Positions 9,555-19,504 are shown, counted from the first letter of the stretch. The stretch is DNA of 64,000 nucleotides from Flavobacterium gelidicaeli (GCF_013294005.1 NZ_JABSNK010000013.1:25702-89701), one strand, 5' to 3'. Program-made: numbers and translations. The notes: generated from the letters alone by a model not told the origin.

Positions 9555-9777
9555 ATGACTTTTTTTTTACTTTAGTATATTCAGAACTTATAAAAAAATT
9601 CACTTATTAAGAGTGTTAGTATTTGAAAGCAAACAGCTACACAAAGCTAGAAAGCGGCATACTAAGACAGCACAGTATTTAAAAACAAACTAATAAGTTA
9701 GCATAAGATTTTCTATATTTAAGCATTCTTAACAAAAAATTATTTGAATTTATTATGCGTGCATAGTATTTTTTTAG

Positions 9778-9785
9778 TATATTTG
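9778..9785 (+). promoter_or_regulatory. -7 promoter element for the MarR gene
   Basis: TATATTTG matches the Bacteroidetes -7 consensus TAnnTTTG, 18 bp before the ATG at 9804. No good -33 TTG is seen at the usual spacing. It supports the start at 9804 rather than the TTG at 9744. Confidence 0.55.
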
Positions 9786-9803
9786 AAATCGATTGCGAAA
9801 AAT

Positions 9804-10283
9804 ATGAAAGATAAAACTATAGATTACATTCTTCGAGCTACATGGCAAGCAGTTGCCAGAATGTATAATGAAGAAGCATCTAAATACGATGCAAGTATGG
9901 CTACGGGATTTGCTTTATTAAGCATTGACAAAGAAGGAGGAACTCCTTCTACAGCTTTAGGTCCAAAAATGGGTATGGAAGCCACTAGCTTGACACGTAC
10001 TTTAAAATCTATGGAAGAAAAAGGGTTAATCATTAGAAAGAAAAACCCCGAAGATGGTCGTGGAGTGTTAATTTACTTAACCCCTTTTGGAAAAGAGAAA
10101 AGAGACTTATCTAAAAACACCGTTTTAAAATTTAATGAAGCGGTTAAAGAAAATCTTTCAGAAGAAAAGCTGCAACACTTTATAGAAGTAGCCGAAGTTA
10201 TCAATGAATTAATTATTGATAAAAATATTTTTCCAGTATCCGAAAAAAAAGAAAATGATAGTGTTTTAACTTCTATAAAATAA
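9804..10283 (+). CDS. MarR family transcriptional regulator
   Basis: Winged-helix regulator of about 159 residues. The start at 9804 (MKDKTIDYILRATWQAVARM) is chosen because an upstream TTG would add residues overlapping the -7 promoter. The wing region is KSMEEKGLIIRKKNPEDGRGVLIYLTPFG and the recognition region GPKMGMEATSLTRTLKS. It is the first gene of a unit continuing into the beta-oxidation genes (118-bp gap). I infer that it controls fatty-acid degradation, probably responding to acyl-CoA or a fatty acid. Confidence 0.9.
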   Translation: MKDKTIDYILRATWQAVARMYNEEASKYDASMATGFALLSIDKEGGTPSTALGPKMGMEATSLTRTLKSMEEKGLIIRKKNPEDGRGVLIYLTPFGKEKRDLSKNTVLKFNEAVKENLSEEKLQHFIEVAEVINELIIDKNIFPVSEKKENDSVLTSIK

Positions 10284-10401
10284 ATTAGAAAAAGTCACTT
10301 TTAAAATAAGTATTAACAAAAACACGTATGCAATTGCCTTTTTTGCCCCAAATCGACATTTAGGCAGCGCATATTCTAATAAAAACAAATAAAAACAACG
10401 T

Positions 10402-12792
10402 ATGAAACGCACAATTAAAAAAGTTGCAGTAATCGGATCCGGTATTATGGGTTCGGGAATTGCTTGCCATTTTGCCAACATTGGTGTCGAAGTTTTACTA
10501 CTTGATATCGTTCCTAGAGAACTGACTGAGGTAGAGACTAAAAAAGGATTGACATTAGAGAGTAAAATTGTTCGCAATCGTTTAGTAAATGAGCATTTGA
10601 TGAATGCTTTGAAATCGAAGCCCTCTCCTATTTACAGTCAAAAATTTGCTAGTCGCATCACGACAGGTAATACTACGGATGACATGGCAAAAATTGCTGA
10701 TGTTGATTGGATTATTGAAGTAGTTGTTGAAAGACTTGATATTAAGAAATTAGTTTTTGAACAAGTAGAGAAATACCGTAAGCCAGGAACATTGATTACG
10801 TCTAACACTTCCGGAATTCCTATTCACTTCATGAATGAAGGAAGAAGTGAAGATTTCCAGAAACACTTTTGTGGAACTCACTTTTTTAACCCAGCGCGTT
10901 ACTTAAAATTATTTGAAATTATTCCTGGCCCACAAACTTCATCAGAGGTTTTGGACTTCCTTACTATATATGGAGAGAAATTTTTAGGAAAAACATCAGT
11001 TGTTGCTAAAGATACTCCAGCATTTATTGGAAACCGTATTGGTATTTATGGTATACAAAGTTTATTCCACTTGGTAAAAGAAATGGGATTAACGATTGAA
11101 GAAGTAGACAAATTGACTGGACCAGTAATTGGTCGTCCTAAGTCGGCTACTTTTAGAACGGTTGACGTTGTAGGATTAGACACTTTAGTACACGTTGCTA
11201 ACGGAATCTATGAAAACTGTCCTAATGATGAGCAACACGACTTATTTAAACTTCCAGAGTTTGTAAACAAAATGATGGAAAGCAAATGGTTAGGAAGCAA
11301 AACGGGACAAGGTTTCTACAAAAAAGTAGGAAAAGAAATTCTGACTTTAGATTTAGATACTTTAGAATATAGAGCAGCTAAAAAAGCGTCGTTTGCTACA
11401 CTTGAATTAACTAAATCAATTGATAAACCAATCAATCGTTTTAAAGTTCTTGTAAAAGGTAAAGATAAAGCAGGTGAATTTTACAGAAAAAGTTTTTCTG
11501 GAATGTTTGCTTATGTTTCAAATAGAATACCTGAAATTTCAGATGAGTTATACAAAATCGACGATGCTATGAAAGCTGGTTTCGGTTGGGAAAATGGTCC
11601 GTTCGAAATTTGGGATGCTATTGGAGTAGAAAAAGGAATCGAAATCATGAAAGCGGAAGGTCTTGAACCAGCTGCTTGGGTAAATGAGATGCTTGCTGCT
11701 GGAAACAAAAGTTTCTATACTGTTAAAGAAGGAGCTACTAATTACTACAGTATTCCTGCAAAAGCACAAACAAAAATTCCTGGACAAGATGATTTTATTA
11801 TCCTGAACAACATTCGCGAAAGCAAAAAAATATGGAGCAACAGTGGTGGAGTTATCACTGATCTAGGAGATGGAATCATCAACTTAGAGTTCCTTTCTAA
11901 AATGAATACTATTGGTGGTGATGTTTTACAAGCCATTAATAAAGCCATTGATTTAGCCGAAAAAGAATACCAAGGATTAGTTATTGGTAATCAAGCAGGA
12001 AACTTCTCTGTTGGAGCTAACATTGGTATGATCTTTATGATGGCCGTAGAGCAAGAATATGATGAGTTGAACATGGCGATCAAAATGTTCCAAGACACGA
12101 TGATGCGTGTACGTTACTCTTCTATTCCTGTTGTAGTAGCACCACACGGAATGACTTTTGGTGGTGGATGTGAAATGAGCTTACATGCTGATAAAGTAGT
12201 TGCCTCTGCAGAAACATACATGGGATTAGTTGAGTTTGGTGTAGGTGTTATTCCTGGTGGTGGTGGTTCTAAAGAATTAGCCTTGCGTGCCTCTGATTTA
12301 TTCCATAAAAATGACGTAGAGCTTAACGTATTACAAGAATATTTCTTGACTATTGCTATGGCAAAAGTATCAACTTCTGGTTACGAAGCTTTTGATACTG
12401 GATTGTTACAACATGGTAAAGACGTTATCGTAGTAAACAAAGACCGTCAAATTGCAGAAGCTAAGAAACATGCTTTACTTATGGCTGAAGCGGGTTACAC
12501 ACAACCTATTCGTAGAACAGACGTAAAAGTATTAGGAAAACAAGCTCTAGGAATGTTCTTAGTAGGAACTGACCAAATGGAAGCGGGTAAATACATCTCA
12601 GAGCACGATAAGAAAATTGCTAACAAACTAGCATATGTAATGGCAGGTGGTGACTTATCTGAACCTACATTAGTAAGTGAACAATATTTATTGGATTTAG
12701 AACGTGAAGCTTTCTTATCATTATGTACAGAAAGAAAAACATTAGAAAGAATTCAATTTATGCTAACTAAAGGGAAACCGTTACGTAACTAA
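10402..12792 (+). CDS. 3-hydroxyacyl-CoA dehydrogenase / enoyl-CoA hydratase (FadN-like)
   Basis: Bifunctional beta-oxidation enzyme of 796 residues. The N-terminus is an NAD Rossmann domain (IGSGIMGSG, residues 11 to 19), followed by two 3-hydroxyacyl-CoA dehydrogenase C-terminal domains. The enoyl-CoA hydratase (crotonase) domain lies at about 490 to 700, with GNFSVGANIG, FGGGCEMS and GLVEFGVGVIPGGGG; both conserved Glu positions are kept. This order (dehydrogenase first) is that of Bacillus FadN, the reverse of E. coli FadB. It is followed by thiolase and acyl-CoA dehydrogenase genes. The product hydrates enoyl-CoA and oxidises the resulting hydroxyacyl-CoA. Confidence 0.93.
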   Translation: MKRTIKKVAVIGSGIMGSGIACHFANIGVEVLLLDIVPRELTEVETKKGLTLESKIVRNRLVNEHLMNALKSKPSPIYSQKFASRITTGNTTDDMAKIADVDWIIEVVVERLDIKKLVFEQVEKYRKPGTLITSNTSGIPIHFMNEGRSEDFQKHFCGTHFFNPARYLKLFEIIPGPQTSSEVLDFLTIYGEKFLGKTSVVAKDTPAFIGNRIGIYGIQSLFHLVKEMGLTIEEVDKLTGPVIGRPKSATFRTVDVVGLDTLVHVANGIYENCPNDEQHDLFKLPEFVNKMMESKWLGSKTGQGFYKKVGKEILTLDLDTLEYRAAKKASFATLELTKSIDKPINRFKVLVKGKDKAGEFYRKSFSGMFAYVSNRIPEISDELYKIDDAMKAGFGWENGPFEIWDAIGVEKGIEIMKAEGLEPAAWVNEMLAAGNKSFYTVKEGATNYYSIPAKAQTKIPGQDDFIILNNIRESKKIWSNSGGVITDLGDGIINLEFLSKMNTIGGDVLQAINKAIDLAEKEYQGLVIGNQAGNFSVGANIGMIFMMAVEQEYDELNMAIKMFQDTMMRVRYSSIPVVVAPHGMTFGGGCEMSLHADKVVASAETYMGLVEFGVGVIPGGGGSKELALRASDLFHKNDVELNVLQEYFLTIAMAKVSTSGYEAFDTGLLQHGKDVIVVNKDRQIAEAKKHALLMAEAGYTQPIRRTDVKVLGKQALGMFLVGTDQMEAGKYISEHDKKIANKLAYVMAGGDLSEPTLVSEQYLLDLEREAFLSLCTERKTLERIQFMLTKGKPLRN

Positions 12793-12799
12793 GAAAAAT

Positions 12800-12863
12800 A
12801 GAGCAAAGATTCAAGAAGCAAGATGCTGAACTAAGTTCCTCTTTCTTCTTGGCTCTTTCTTCT
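12800..12863. repeat. Imperfect inverted repeat between hydroxyacyl-CoA dehydrogenase and thiolase genes
   Basis: Two 24-base arms (12800-12823 and 12840-12863) pair at about 19 positions, forming a long hairpin inside the operon. The AAGATTCAAGAAGCAAGA type of arm is a repeat style I associate with Flavobacterium intergenic regions. It may stabilise the mRNA 3' end or simply be a mobile palindrome; there is no T-run. Confidence 0.6.
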
Positions 12864-12885
12864 AAAAATCTCTAAAAGAAAAAAT

Positions 12886-14067
12886 ATGAAAACAGCATAT
12901 ATAGTAAAAGCATACAGAACTGCAGTTGGTAAAGCACCAAAAGGAGTTTTTAGATTTAAAAGACCTGATGAATTAGCAGCAGAGACCATTCAATACATGA
13001 TGAATGAATTACCTGATTTTGATAAGACGCGTATTGATGATGTGATGGTAGGTAATGCCATGCCAGAAGCAGAACAAGGTCTTAATGTAGGTCGTTTAAT
13101 CTCTTTAATGGGATTAAAAATTGAAGATGTTCCTGGAGTTACTGTAAATAGATACTGTGCTTCTGGATTAGAAACAATAGGTATGGCTACAGCCAAAATA
13201 CAGTCAGGAATGGCGCATTGTATTATTGCTGGTGGTGCTGAGAGCATGAGTTTTATTCCGATGGGAGGTTACAAACCAACACCGGATTATGCTGTTGCAA
13301 AAGCAGGAAACGAAGATTACTACTGGGGAATGGGTTTAACAGCCGAAGCAGTAGCAAAACAATTTAATGTTTCAAGAGAAGACCAAGATCAATTTGCTTA
13401 CAATTCGCAAATGAAAGCCTTAAAAGCACAAGCAGAAGGTAAATTTGACAAACAAATCGTTCCTATTACAGTAGAACAAACGTTTGTTAATGAAAATGGT
13501 AAAAAAGAAACAAAATCTTACGTAGTAAACAAAGACGAAGGACCCAGAGCTGGAACTACAGTGGAAGCTTTAGCGGGATTAAGACCTGTTTTTGAAGCTG
13601 GTGGAAGTGTAACAGCAGGTAACTCGTCACAAATGAGTGATGGTGCTGCTTTTGTACTGGTTATGAGCGAAGAAATGGTAAAAGAATTAAACCTAGAACC
13701 AATCGCAAGATTAGTAAACTTTGCTTCTGCAGGTGTTGAACCAAGAATCATGGGTATCGGACCAGTAAAAGCAATACCAAAAGTATTAAAACAAGCTGGA
13801 TTAACTATCAATGATATTGACTTAATTGAATTGAATGAAGCTTTTGCTTCACAATCATTAGCAGTAATCAGAGAACTTAATTTAAATCCTGATATCATCA
13901 ATGTAAATGGTGGTGCAATTGCAATGGGCCATCCTCTAGGATGTACTGGAGCTAAATTGTCAGTGCAATTATTTGACGAAATGAAACGTCGTGGTAACAA
14001 ATACGGAATCGTTACGATGTGTGTAGGTACAGGTCAAGGTAGTGCTGGGGTTTATGAGTTAATGTAA
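12886..14067 (+). CDS. Acetyl-CoA acyltransferase (thiolase)
   Basis: Thiolase of 393 residues, performing the CoA-dependent cleavage of 3-ketoacyl-CoA that ends each beta-oxidation round. The catalytic triad is visible: nucleophile C91 in NRYCASGLE, H349 in AMGHPLGCTG and C379 in MCVGTGQG. Length and motifs are normal for the degradative thiolase family. It lies 93 bp behind the dehydrogenase/hydratase gene, across an inverted repeat, and 167 bp before the acyl-CoA dehydrogenase gene, across a second repeat. Confidence 0.95.
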   Translation: MKTAYIVKAYRTAVGKAPKGVFRFKRPDELAAETIQYMMNELPDFDKTRIDDVMVGNAMPEAEQGLNVGRLISLMGLKIEDVPGVTVNRYCASGLETIGMATAKIQSGMAHCIIAGGAESMSFIPMGGYKPTPDYAVAKAGNEDYYWGMGLTAEAVAKQFNVSREDQDQFAYNSQMKALKAQAEGKFDKQIVPITVEQTFVNENGKKETKSYVVNKDEGPRAGTTVEALAGLRPVFEAGGSVTAGNSSQMSDGAAFVLVMSEEMVKELNLEPIARLVNFASAGVEPRIMGIGPVKAIPKVLKQAGLTINDIDLIELNEAFASQSLAVIRELNLNPDIINVNGGAIAMGHPLGCTGAKLSVQLFDEMKRRGNKYGIVTMCVGTGQGSAGVYELM

Positions 14068-14069
14068 AA

Positions 14070-14228
14070 CCCTCTAACCCCCAAAGGGGGAATTACCAAT
14101 ATTTAATATCAAAAAAAAGATTCCCAAGTTCTTAAACAGATATATTCACATCTTTAACTTCATTTAGGTTAAAGAATTTAAAACCCTACTGACCCCTAGT
14201 AGGAATTCCCCCTTCGGGGGTTAGGGGG
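14070..14228. repeat. Inverted repeat pair of CCCCC..GGGGG hairpins
   Basis: CCCTCTAACCCCC followed by AAAGGGGGAATT (14070-14094) reappears inverted at 14204-14228 with 2 mismatches over 25 bp. Each arm is itself a small hairpin (CCCCC-loop-GGGGG). A third hairpin, CCTACT / AGTAGG, lies at about 14185-14203. In this AT-rich genome the G/C blocks stand out. The right arm ends 6 bp before the acyl-CoA dehydrogenase start. The structure could be a REP-like element and could influence translation of that gene. Confidence 0.75.
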
Positions 14229-14234
14229 CAAATT

Positions 14235-16025
14235 ATGGCAGACGTAACTAGAGGAGGACAATTCCTTGTAAAAGAAACAAAGTGCGAAGATATCTTCACT
14301 CCTGAAGACTTCAATGAAGAACAAATAATGATGCGTGACTCTGTAAAAGAGTTCGTTGATAAAGAATTATGGCCTAATAAAGACCGTTTTGAAAAGAAAG
14401 ATTATGCTTTAACTGAAGAAACTATGCGTAAAGCGGGTGACTTAGGTTTTTTAAGTGTAGCTGTTCCTGAAGCTTACGGCGGAATGGGAATGGGATTTGT
14501 AAACACGGTTTTAGTATGTGACTACATCTCTGGAGCAACGGGATCTTTCTCAACAGCTTTTGGAGCACATACTGGAATTGGTACTATGCCAATTACTTTA
14601 TATGGTAGCGAAGAACAAAAACAAAAATACGTTCCTAAATTAGCTTCAGGTGAGTGGTTTGGTGCTTACTGTTTGACTGAGCCAGGTGCTGGATCAGATG
14701 CTAATTCTGGAAAAACAAAAGCAGTTTTATCTGAAGATGGAAAAACATACTCTATCACAGGTCAAAAAATGTGGATTTCGAATGCAGGTTTCTGTAGCGT
14801 ATTCATCGTTTTTGCACGTATTGGTGATGATAAAAACATTACTGGTTTCATCGTAGAAAATGATCCTGCGAATGGAATCACAATGAACGAAGAAGAGCAT
14901 AAATTAGGAATTAGAGCTTCTTCTACTCGTCAAGTTTTCTTTAATGAAACAAAAGTTCCAGCTGAGAACATGTTATCAGAAAGAGGAAACGGATTTAAAA
15001 TTGCAATGAATGCTTTAAATGTTGGACGTATAAAACTTGCTGCTGCTTGTCTTGACGCACAACGTAGAGTAATCACAAATGCTACTGCTTACGCAAACGA
15101 AAGATTACAATTTAACACGCCAATTTCACAATTTGGAGCTATCCGTTCTAAATTAGCTGATATGGCAACTAGCTGTTATGCTGGTGAAAGCGCTACTTAT
15201 AGAGCAGCAAAAGATATCGAAAACAGAATTACTGCTCGTGAAGCTGAAGGAGCTACACATCAAGATGCCGAATTAAAAGGTGTTGAAGAGTACGCAATTG
15301 AGTGCTCTATCTTGAAAGTTGCCGTTTCTGAAGATGTTCAAGCTTGTTCTGATGAAGGTATCCAAATTTATGGTGGAATGGGATTCTCCGAAGATACTCC
15401 AATGGAGAGCGCTTGGAGAGATGCTCGTATCGCACGTATTTACGAAGGTACAAACGAAATCAACAGAATGCTATCTGTAGGAATGTTGATTAAGAAAGCA
15501 ATGAAAGGACATGTTGACTTATTAGGCCCTGCAACTAAAGTTGGTGAGGAATTATTAGGTATTCCTTCATTCGATACTCCTGATTTCTCTGAGTTATTTG
15601 CTGAAGAAAAAGACTTAGTAGCTAAATTGAAAAAAGCTTTTATGATGGTTGCTGGTAGTGCAGTTCAAAAATTCGGAACTGAATTAGACTCTCACCAACA
15701 AATTTTGATGTCGGCTTCTGATATGTTAATCGAAATCTACATGGCAGAAAGTACTATCCTTAGAACTGAGAAATTAGCTAAGAAAGAAGGTGAAGAAAAA
15801 GTACAAGAACAAATTGCAATGGCAAGATTATACTTATACCAAGCAGTAGATATTGTTACTCAAAAAGGTAAAGAAGCTATTATCTCATTCGTAGAAGGAG
15901 ATGAACAACGTATGATGCTTATGGGATTAAGACGTTTTACTAAATACACTAACATGCCGAATGTAGTTGCATTAAGAGAAACAATTACTTCTAAATTAGT
16001 TGCAGAAAACGAATATTGCTTTTAA
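14235..16025 (+). CDS. Acyl-CoA dehydrogenase
   Basis: FAD-dependent enzyme of 596 residues catalysing the first oxidation step of beta-oxidation. The catalytic domain includes YCLTEPGAGSDANS and MWISNAGFCSVFIVFARIG, with GGMGFSEDTPMESAWRDARI further on. The catalytic base is predicted at E404 in YEGTNEINR. About 180 extra C-terminal residues beyond the usual 380-residue core place it in the long VLCAD/FadE-like group found in Bacillus and Bacteroidetes. Together with the two preceding genes it gives the order seen in the Bacillus fadN-fadA-fadE operon. Confidence 0.94.
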   Translation: MADVTRGGQFLVKETKCEDIFTPEDFNEEQIMMRDSVKEFVDKELWPNKDRFEKKDYALTEETMRKAGDLGFLSVAVPEAYGGMGMGFVNTVLVCDYISGATGSFSTAFGAHTGIGTMPITLYGSEEQKQKYVPKLASGEWFGAYCLTEPGAGSDANSGKTKAVLSEDGKTYSITGQKMWISNAGFCSVFIVFARIGDDKNITGFIVENDPANGITMNEEEHKLGIRASSTRQVFFNETKVPAENMLSERGNGFKIAMNALNVGRIKLAAACLDAQRRVITNATAYANERLQFNTPISQFGAIRSKLADMATSCYAGESATYRAAKDIENRITAREAEGATHQDAELKGVEEYAIECSILKVAVSEDVQACSDEGIQIYGGMGFSEDTPMESAWRDARIARIYEGTNEINRMLSVGMLIKKAMKGHVDLLGPATKVGEELLGIPSFDTPDFSELFAEEKDLVAKLKKAFMMVAGSAVQKFGTELDSHQQILMSASDMLIEIYMAESTILRTEKLAKKEGEEKVQEQIAMARLYLYQAVDIVTQKGKEAIISFVEGDEQRMMLMGLRRFTKYTNMPNVVALRETITSKLVAENEYCF

Positions 16026-16062
16026 GCAAAAAAGAAAGTTTTTTAGTTGATTTTATTTGTTT

Positions 16063-16097
16063 AAAAAACCGCAATCATTTCGATGATTGCGGTTTTT
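16063..16097 (+). terminator. Intrinsic terminator of the beta-oxidation operon
   Basis: Stem AAACCGCAATCAT / ATGATTGCGGTTT with a short loop and following T-run. Confidence 0.9.
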
Positions 16098-16214
16098 ACT
16101 TTTAATGACATTCTCTTTCGAATAAAAGCATACCACTACCCTAGCTCTAACTAGGATCAATTAGATTTACAATGGTTATTCACAACTCCATTTTTTGCTA
16201 AAAACAAAGCAAAA

Positions 16215-16243
16215 AAAAACTGCAATACAGGATTGCAGTTTTA
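16215..16243 (-). terminator. Intrinsic terminator of the BCCT gene
   Basis: Stem AAACTGCAAT / ATTGCAGTTT with a 4-base loop; read on the minus strand it is followed by a long T-run. It faces the beta-oxidation terminator, insulating the convergent units. Confidence 0.85.
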
Positions 16244-16264
16244 TTTTTATAGATAGCAGAACTA

Positions 16265-18295
16265 CTATTCGCTAACCGTTGGTTTTACAAATAAATCATG
16301 CGTACCATCTGAACCTAAGTTTAAGAAACGTTCGTACTCTCTTAAAACGTCAGAGATTATTTCATCCTTACTTAAATACTGAATATCATATCCCATTCGA
16401 TGATCACCAAAATACGTTATTGGTAAAAACATGGTCTCAGAATCAATTGTAGGCATATTTAATTCATTCACTAAAGTCTCTGATACGGTTTGTGGCTGTG
16501 CCATCACACCAAAGACAAAATCGCGTAACTGCTCGTGCTTGATGACAAGTTCGATAGAATTATTAGGCGTAGTATGGTAAACAATACTAGCTTCAATTTG
16601 GTTCTTCTCTAATTCGCTTACCAATTCCTCAAATGAAATACGTACTGTTTCATTCAAGAATTTCCTAATATCTTTCTTTTGTGAATAGGTTAGAATTTTT
16701 TGTAAACGAACCTTCCAGTGGTAGTCATTCCAGTTTAAACTTCCATGAGAATACTTGGTCATACTGTACTCATTATCTGCCGATAGGGCCTTCCATAAGT
16801 TCACACAAAGCAGCAACATGATAATCCCGAATGGTAGTGCAGTAACTAGCGTCATGGTCTGTAAAGAGGCTAATCCTCCAGAGCGTAGCAAGCTTAGCGA
16901 TACAACGGTAAGCAAAACTCCCCAAAAAGCATTTTGCCATTTAGGAGAATTTGTAGCTCCTTTTGACGAAATCCCATTCATTATAAATATTCCAGAATCT
17001 GCTGATGTGATAAAGAACACGCAAATAATAGCAATCGAAAGCACATTCAACAAACTAGTTAAAGGAAAGTAACCAAAAAAGTTAAATAACAAGGTGTCCG
17101 GATTATTTGCAAATTCGCTTAAAGCACCATGAGCAACAAATTTGTCAATCCAGATAGCACTACTTCCAAAGATGGTCATCCACACAAAGTTGAAAAGTGC
17201 TGGTATGAATAGAACAGCTAATATAAACTCACGTATTGTTCTACCTTTAGAAATTTTAGCAATGAACAGTCCTACGTAAGGAGCCCATGAAATCCACCAA
17301 GCCCAATACAGTATCGTCCAATTAGAAAACCACTCTTGACTGTCTTTTTCGAAAGCGTATGTATTAAAAGTCAATGACATAAAGTTACTTACATAATGTC
17401 CAATTCCTTCTGTTAAGGTACTTAATATATAAATGGTTGGCCCTGCAATTAAAACAAACAGCATTAGCGCACCCGCCATTATGATATTGATTTCACTTAG
17501 TTTTTTAACTCCTTTTCCTAATCCACTTGTAGCAGATATAATGGCAATCAACATCACGACAACTACAATTCCTACTTGATACTCGAAGCTAGTATTAGGA
17601 ATCACACCTAAACTTTCAAGTCCGGCACTTAATTGCAAAACACCAAAGCCTAAGGTAGTAGCAATACCAAAGAACGTACTACACAAAGCAAAAACGTCAA
17701 CAATATCACCAAAACGTCCATGTATTTTATCTTTCAACATTGGGTAAAACCCACTACGAATAGCAATAGGCAAATTATGACGATACGCAAAATATGCCAT
17801 AGATAATCCTACCACACCATAAATTGACCAAGCATGAAAACCCCAGTGAAAGAACGTATACAACTGCGCCTCCTTTGCTCTTAAACTTACATCAAGATTG
17901 CTGATCGCAGGATTAGCAAAATGAGCCATAGTTTCGGCAACACCAAAGTACATTAAACCAATTCCCATACCAGCAGCAAAAAGCATGGCTACCCAGGAGA
18001 AGAAGGAATACTCTGGTTTAGTATCATCAGCCCCTAACTTGATCTTACCTAGTTTACTAACTGCCAGACCTATTAAGAAAATTACAAAAACAGTAACAAT
18101 TAACACATAGAGCCAACCTAAATTTTTGAAAATTACTCCTTTAACGACATTAAAAAATTGTTCTGCCTCTACAGAGAAAATTCCACAAAAAAGAGAAATT
18201 ACGATGATAATCGTAAGACTAGGTAAGGCAACTGACTTTGTGAAATCAGTTTTAAAATTATACTTCTGTTCTAAAAAAGATAATAGTTTATTCAT
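16265..18295 (-). CDS. BCCT family betaine/choline/carnitine transporter
   Basis: Inner-membrane transporter of 676 residues with about twelve hydrophobic segments. Family motifs are clear: AAGMGIGLMYFGVAE, HWGFHAWSIYGVVGL and the tryptophan box ILYWAWWISWAPYVGLFIAKISKGRTIREF. Residues about 545 to 676 form a soluble cytoplasmic C-terminal extension that may take part in osmosensing, as known for some BCCT carriers. The substrate (betaine, choline, carnitine or related) cannot be read from the sequence. It stands alone, with no choline-oxidation genes next to it. Confidence 0.93.
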   Translation of the reverse strand: MNKLLSFLEQKYNFKTDFTKSVALPSLTIIIVISLFCGIFSVEAEQFFNVVKGVIFKNLGWLYVLIVTVFVIFLIGLAVSKLGKIKLGADDTKPEYSFFSWVAMLFAAGMGIGLMYFGVAETMAHFANPAISNLDVSLRAKEAQLYTFFHWGFHAWSIYGVVGLSMAYFAYRHNLPIAIRSGFYPMLKDKIHGRFGDIVDVFALCSTFFGIATTLGFGVLQLSAGLESLGVIPNTSFEYQVGIVVVVMLIAIISATSGLGKGVKKLSEINIIMAGALMLFVLIAGPTIYILSTLTEGIGHYVSNFMSLTFNTYAFEKDSQEWFSNWTILYWAWWISWAPYVGLFIAKISKGRTIREFILAVLFIPALFNFVWMTIFGSSAIWIDKFVAHGALSEFANNPDTLLFNFFGYFPLTSLLNVLSIAIICVFFITSADSGIFIMNGISSKGATNSPKWQNAFWGVLLTVVSLSLLRSGGLASLQTMTLVTALPFGIIMLLLCVNLWKALSADNEYSMTKYSHGSLNWNDYHWKVRLQKILTYSQKKDIRKFLNETVRISFEELVSELEKNQIEASIVYHTTPNNSIELVIKHEQLRDFVFGVMAQPQTVSETLVNELNMPTIDSETMFLPITYFGDHRMGYDIQYLSKDEIISDVLREYERFLNLGSDGTHDLFVKPTVSE

Positions 18296-18881
18296 AAATA
18301 GTTAAATAAAGTTAACTGCAAACAATGCTTGTTCACAGTATTAAAAATAGTCTGCTCAATTCTGCTTTAGAATATAAAACCAAACCCAAAAATGATGTTT
18401 AATTGCTAAAAATAAATTTAGCTCACTGAGTAATCATCATAAAATAATTGATGATACGCTAAGAACCCTGTAAAGAGTTCCAGTGAAAATTGAATGACAA
18501 AAGCCATTGTAGTTTTGAAAATATTGCAACTTATCGCTATCTTGATTGTATTACATTTTAAAACAGAAATAAAATAAAGAATCAAAAAAATTGCAAATTG
18601 GTTTGCAAAACTAACAAAAATTGACAAAAAACAGCTCATTATGTTGGATTACTCAATCTATCAAGCAAATAGTCAATGAAATACTGAATTTATTAGTGAT
18701 GCAGTTTTTTATTTGCCAAATAAGCTTGCCATTTTGAGCACCAGAATAATGACCGCAAGATACTTTTACAACATTAGATAAAAGCAACTACATCATAATG
18801 TTGTATCTTTTGTTAAAAATTTTGATAAAACATGACCACTTTAATCCCTAATTTTATGCTTTTATAACTAATACTTAAACC
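18296..18881. other. Gene-free gap between BCCT and SOD genes
   Basis: 586 bp of AT-rich sequence between divergent genes. A short frame (18418-18639, minus) is hydrophobic but has no recognisable start context or family. The sequence TGTATCTTTTG near 18801-18811 is close to, but not exactly, the TAnnTTTG -7 element for the SOD gene. Nothing else is evident. Confidence 0.5.
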
Positions 18882-19409
18882 ATGAAAAAAATACTTATTT
18901 CTTGTATGATATTAGCAGCTGTTGTAGTAGGCTGTAAAACAAATAGTGATTCGGCTAATACAAAAAACTTAAAAATTGATTTTGAATCCAAAAGTAACAG
19001 CAACGTTTCTGGTACCGCAACATTTGTAGAAAAAAATGGTATGGTAACCTTCACCGCAAAGTTAGCAGGATTGCAACCAGGCGTGCATGCAATACACATT
19101 CATGAAAAATCAGATTGTTCAGCTGCAGATGGAAGTTCAGCAGGAGGACACTGGAATCCTACTTTTAAAAAGCATGGAAAATGGGGTGTTGGTGAGTACC
19201 ACAAAGGAGATATTGGAAATTTCACTGCTGACGCAAATGGAAACGGAATGATAACCATGACTACTAATGAATGGAATATTGGTTCAGGTGATCCTACAAA
19301 AGATATTCTTGGAAAAGGATTGATTGTGCACCAAGGAACAGATGATTTTGTATCGCAACCTTCAGGAGATGCAGGAGCTAGAGTAGCCTGCTCTGCAATT
19401 ATAAAATAA
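18882..19409 (+). CDS. Cu/Zn superoxide dismutase family lipoprotein
   Basis: Protein of 175 residues with a lipoprotein signal (lipobox VVGC, C19), so it is placed in the envelope. The SOD core keeps the copper and zinc ligand motifs HAIHIHEKSDC, SAGGHWNPTFKKHG, HKGDIGNF and LIVHQGTDDF, and the conserved end SGDAGARVACSAI. It dismutates superoxide outside the cytoplasm. It is followed by its own terminator, and peroxide-defence genes (dps, oxyR) lie 5 kb away. Confidence 0.95.
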   Translation: MKKILISCMILAAVVVGCKTNSDSANTKNLKIDFESKSNSNVSGTATFVEKNGMVTFTAKLAGLQPGVHAIHIHEKSDCSAADGSSAGGHWNPTFKKHGKWGVGEYHKGDIGNFTADANGNGMITMTTNEWNIGSGDPTKDILGKGLIVHQGTDDFVSQPSGDAGARVACSAIIK

Positions 19410-19429
19410 TTTTGCCCAATACTTTTAAT

Positions 19430-19470
19430 AAGCGTACACTAGCTGTTTACAAATAGTGTATGCTTATTTA
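19430..19470 (+). terminator. Hairpin after SOD
   Basis: Stem AAGCGTACACTA / TAGTGTATGCTT (one G-T wobble) with a 12-base loop, then an AT-rich tract. It is weaker than the other terminators because the T-run is interrupted. Confidence 0.6.
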
Positions 19471-19504
19471 ATTTAAATTTAATGAACAAAGCGATAAAAA
19501 TAAC

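Noticed and set aside
18418..18639. Hydrophobic 73-codon frame on the minus strand in the BCCT-SOD gap
   Set aside because: No family resemblance, no convincing start context, and the gap is AT-rich enough to give such frames by chance.
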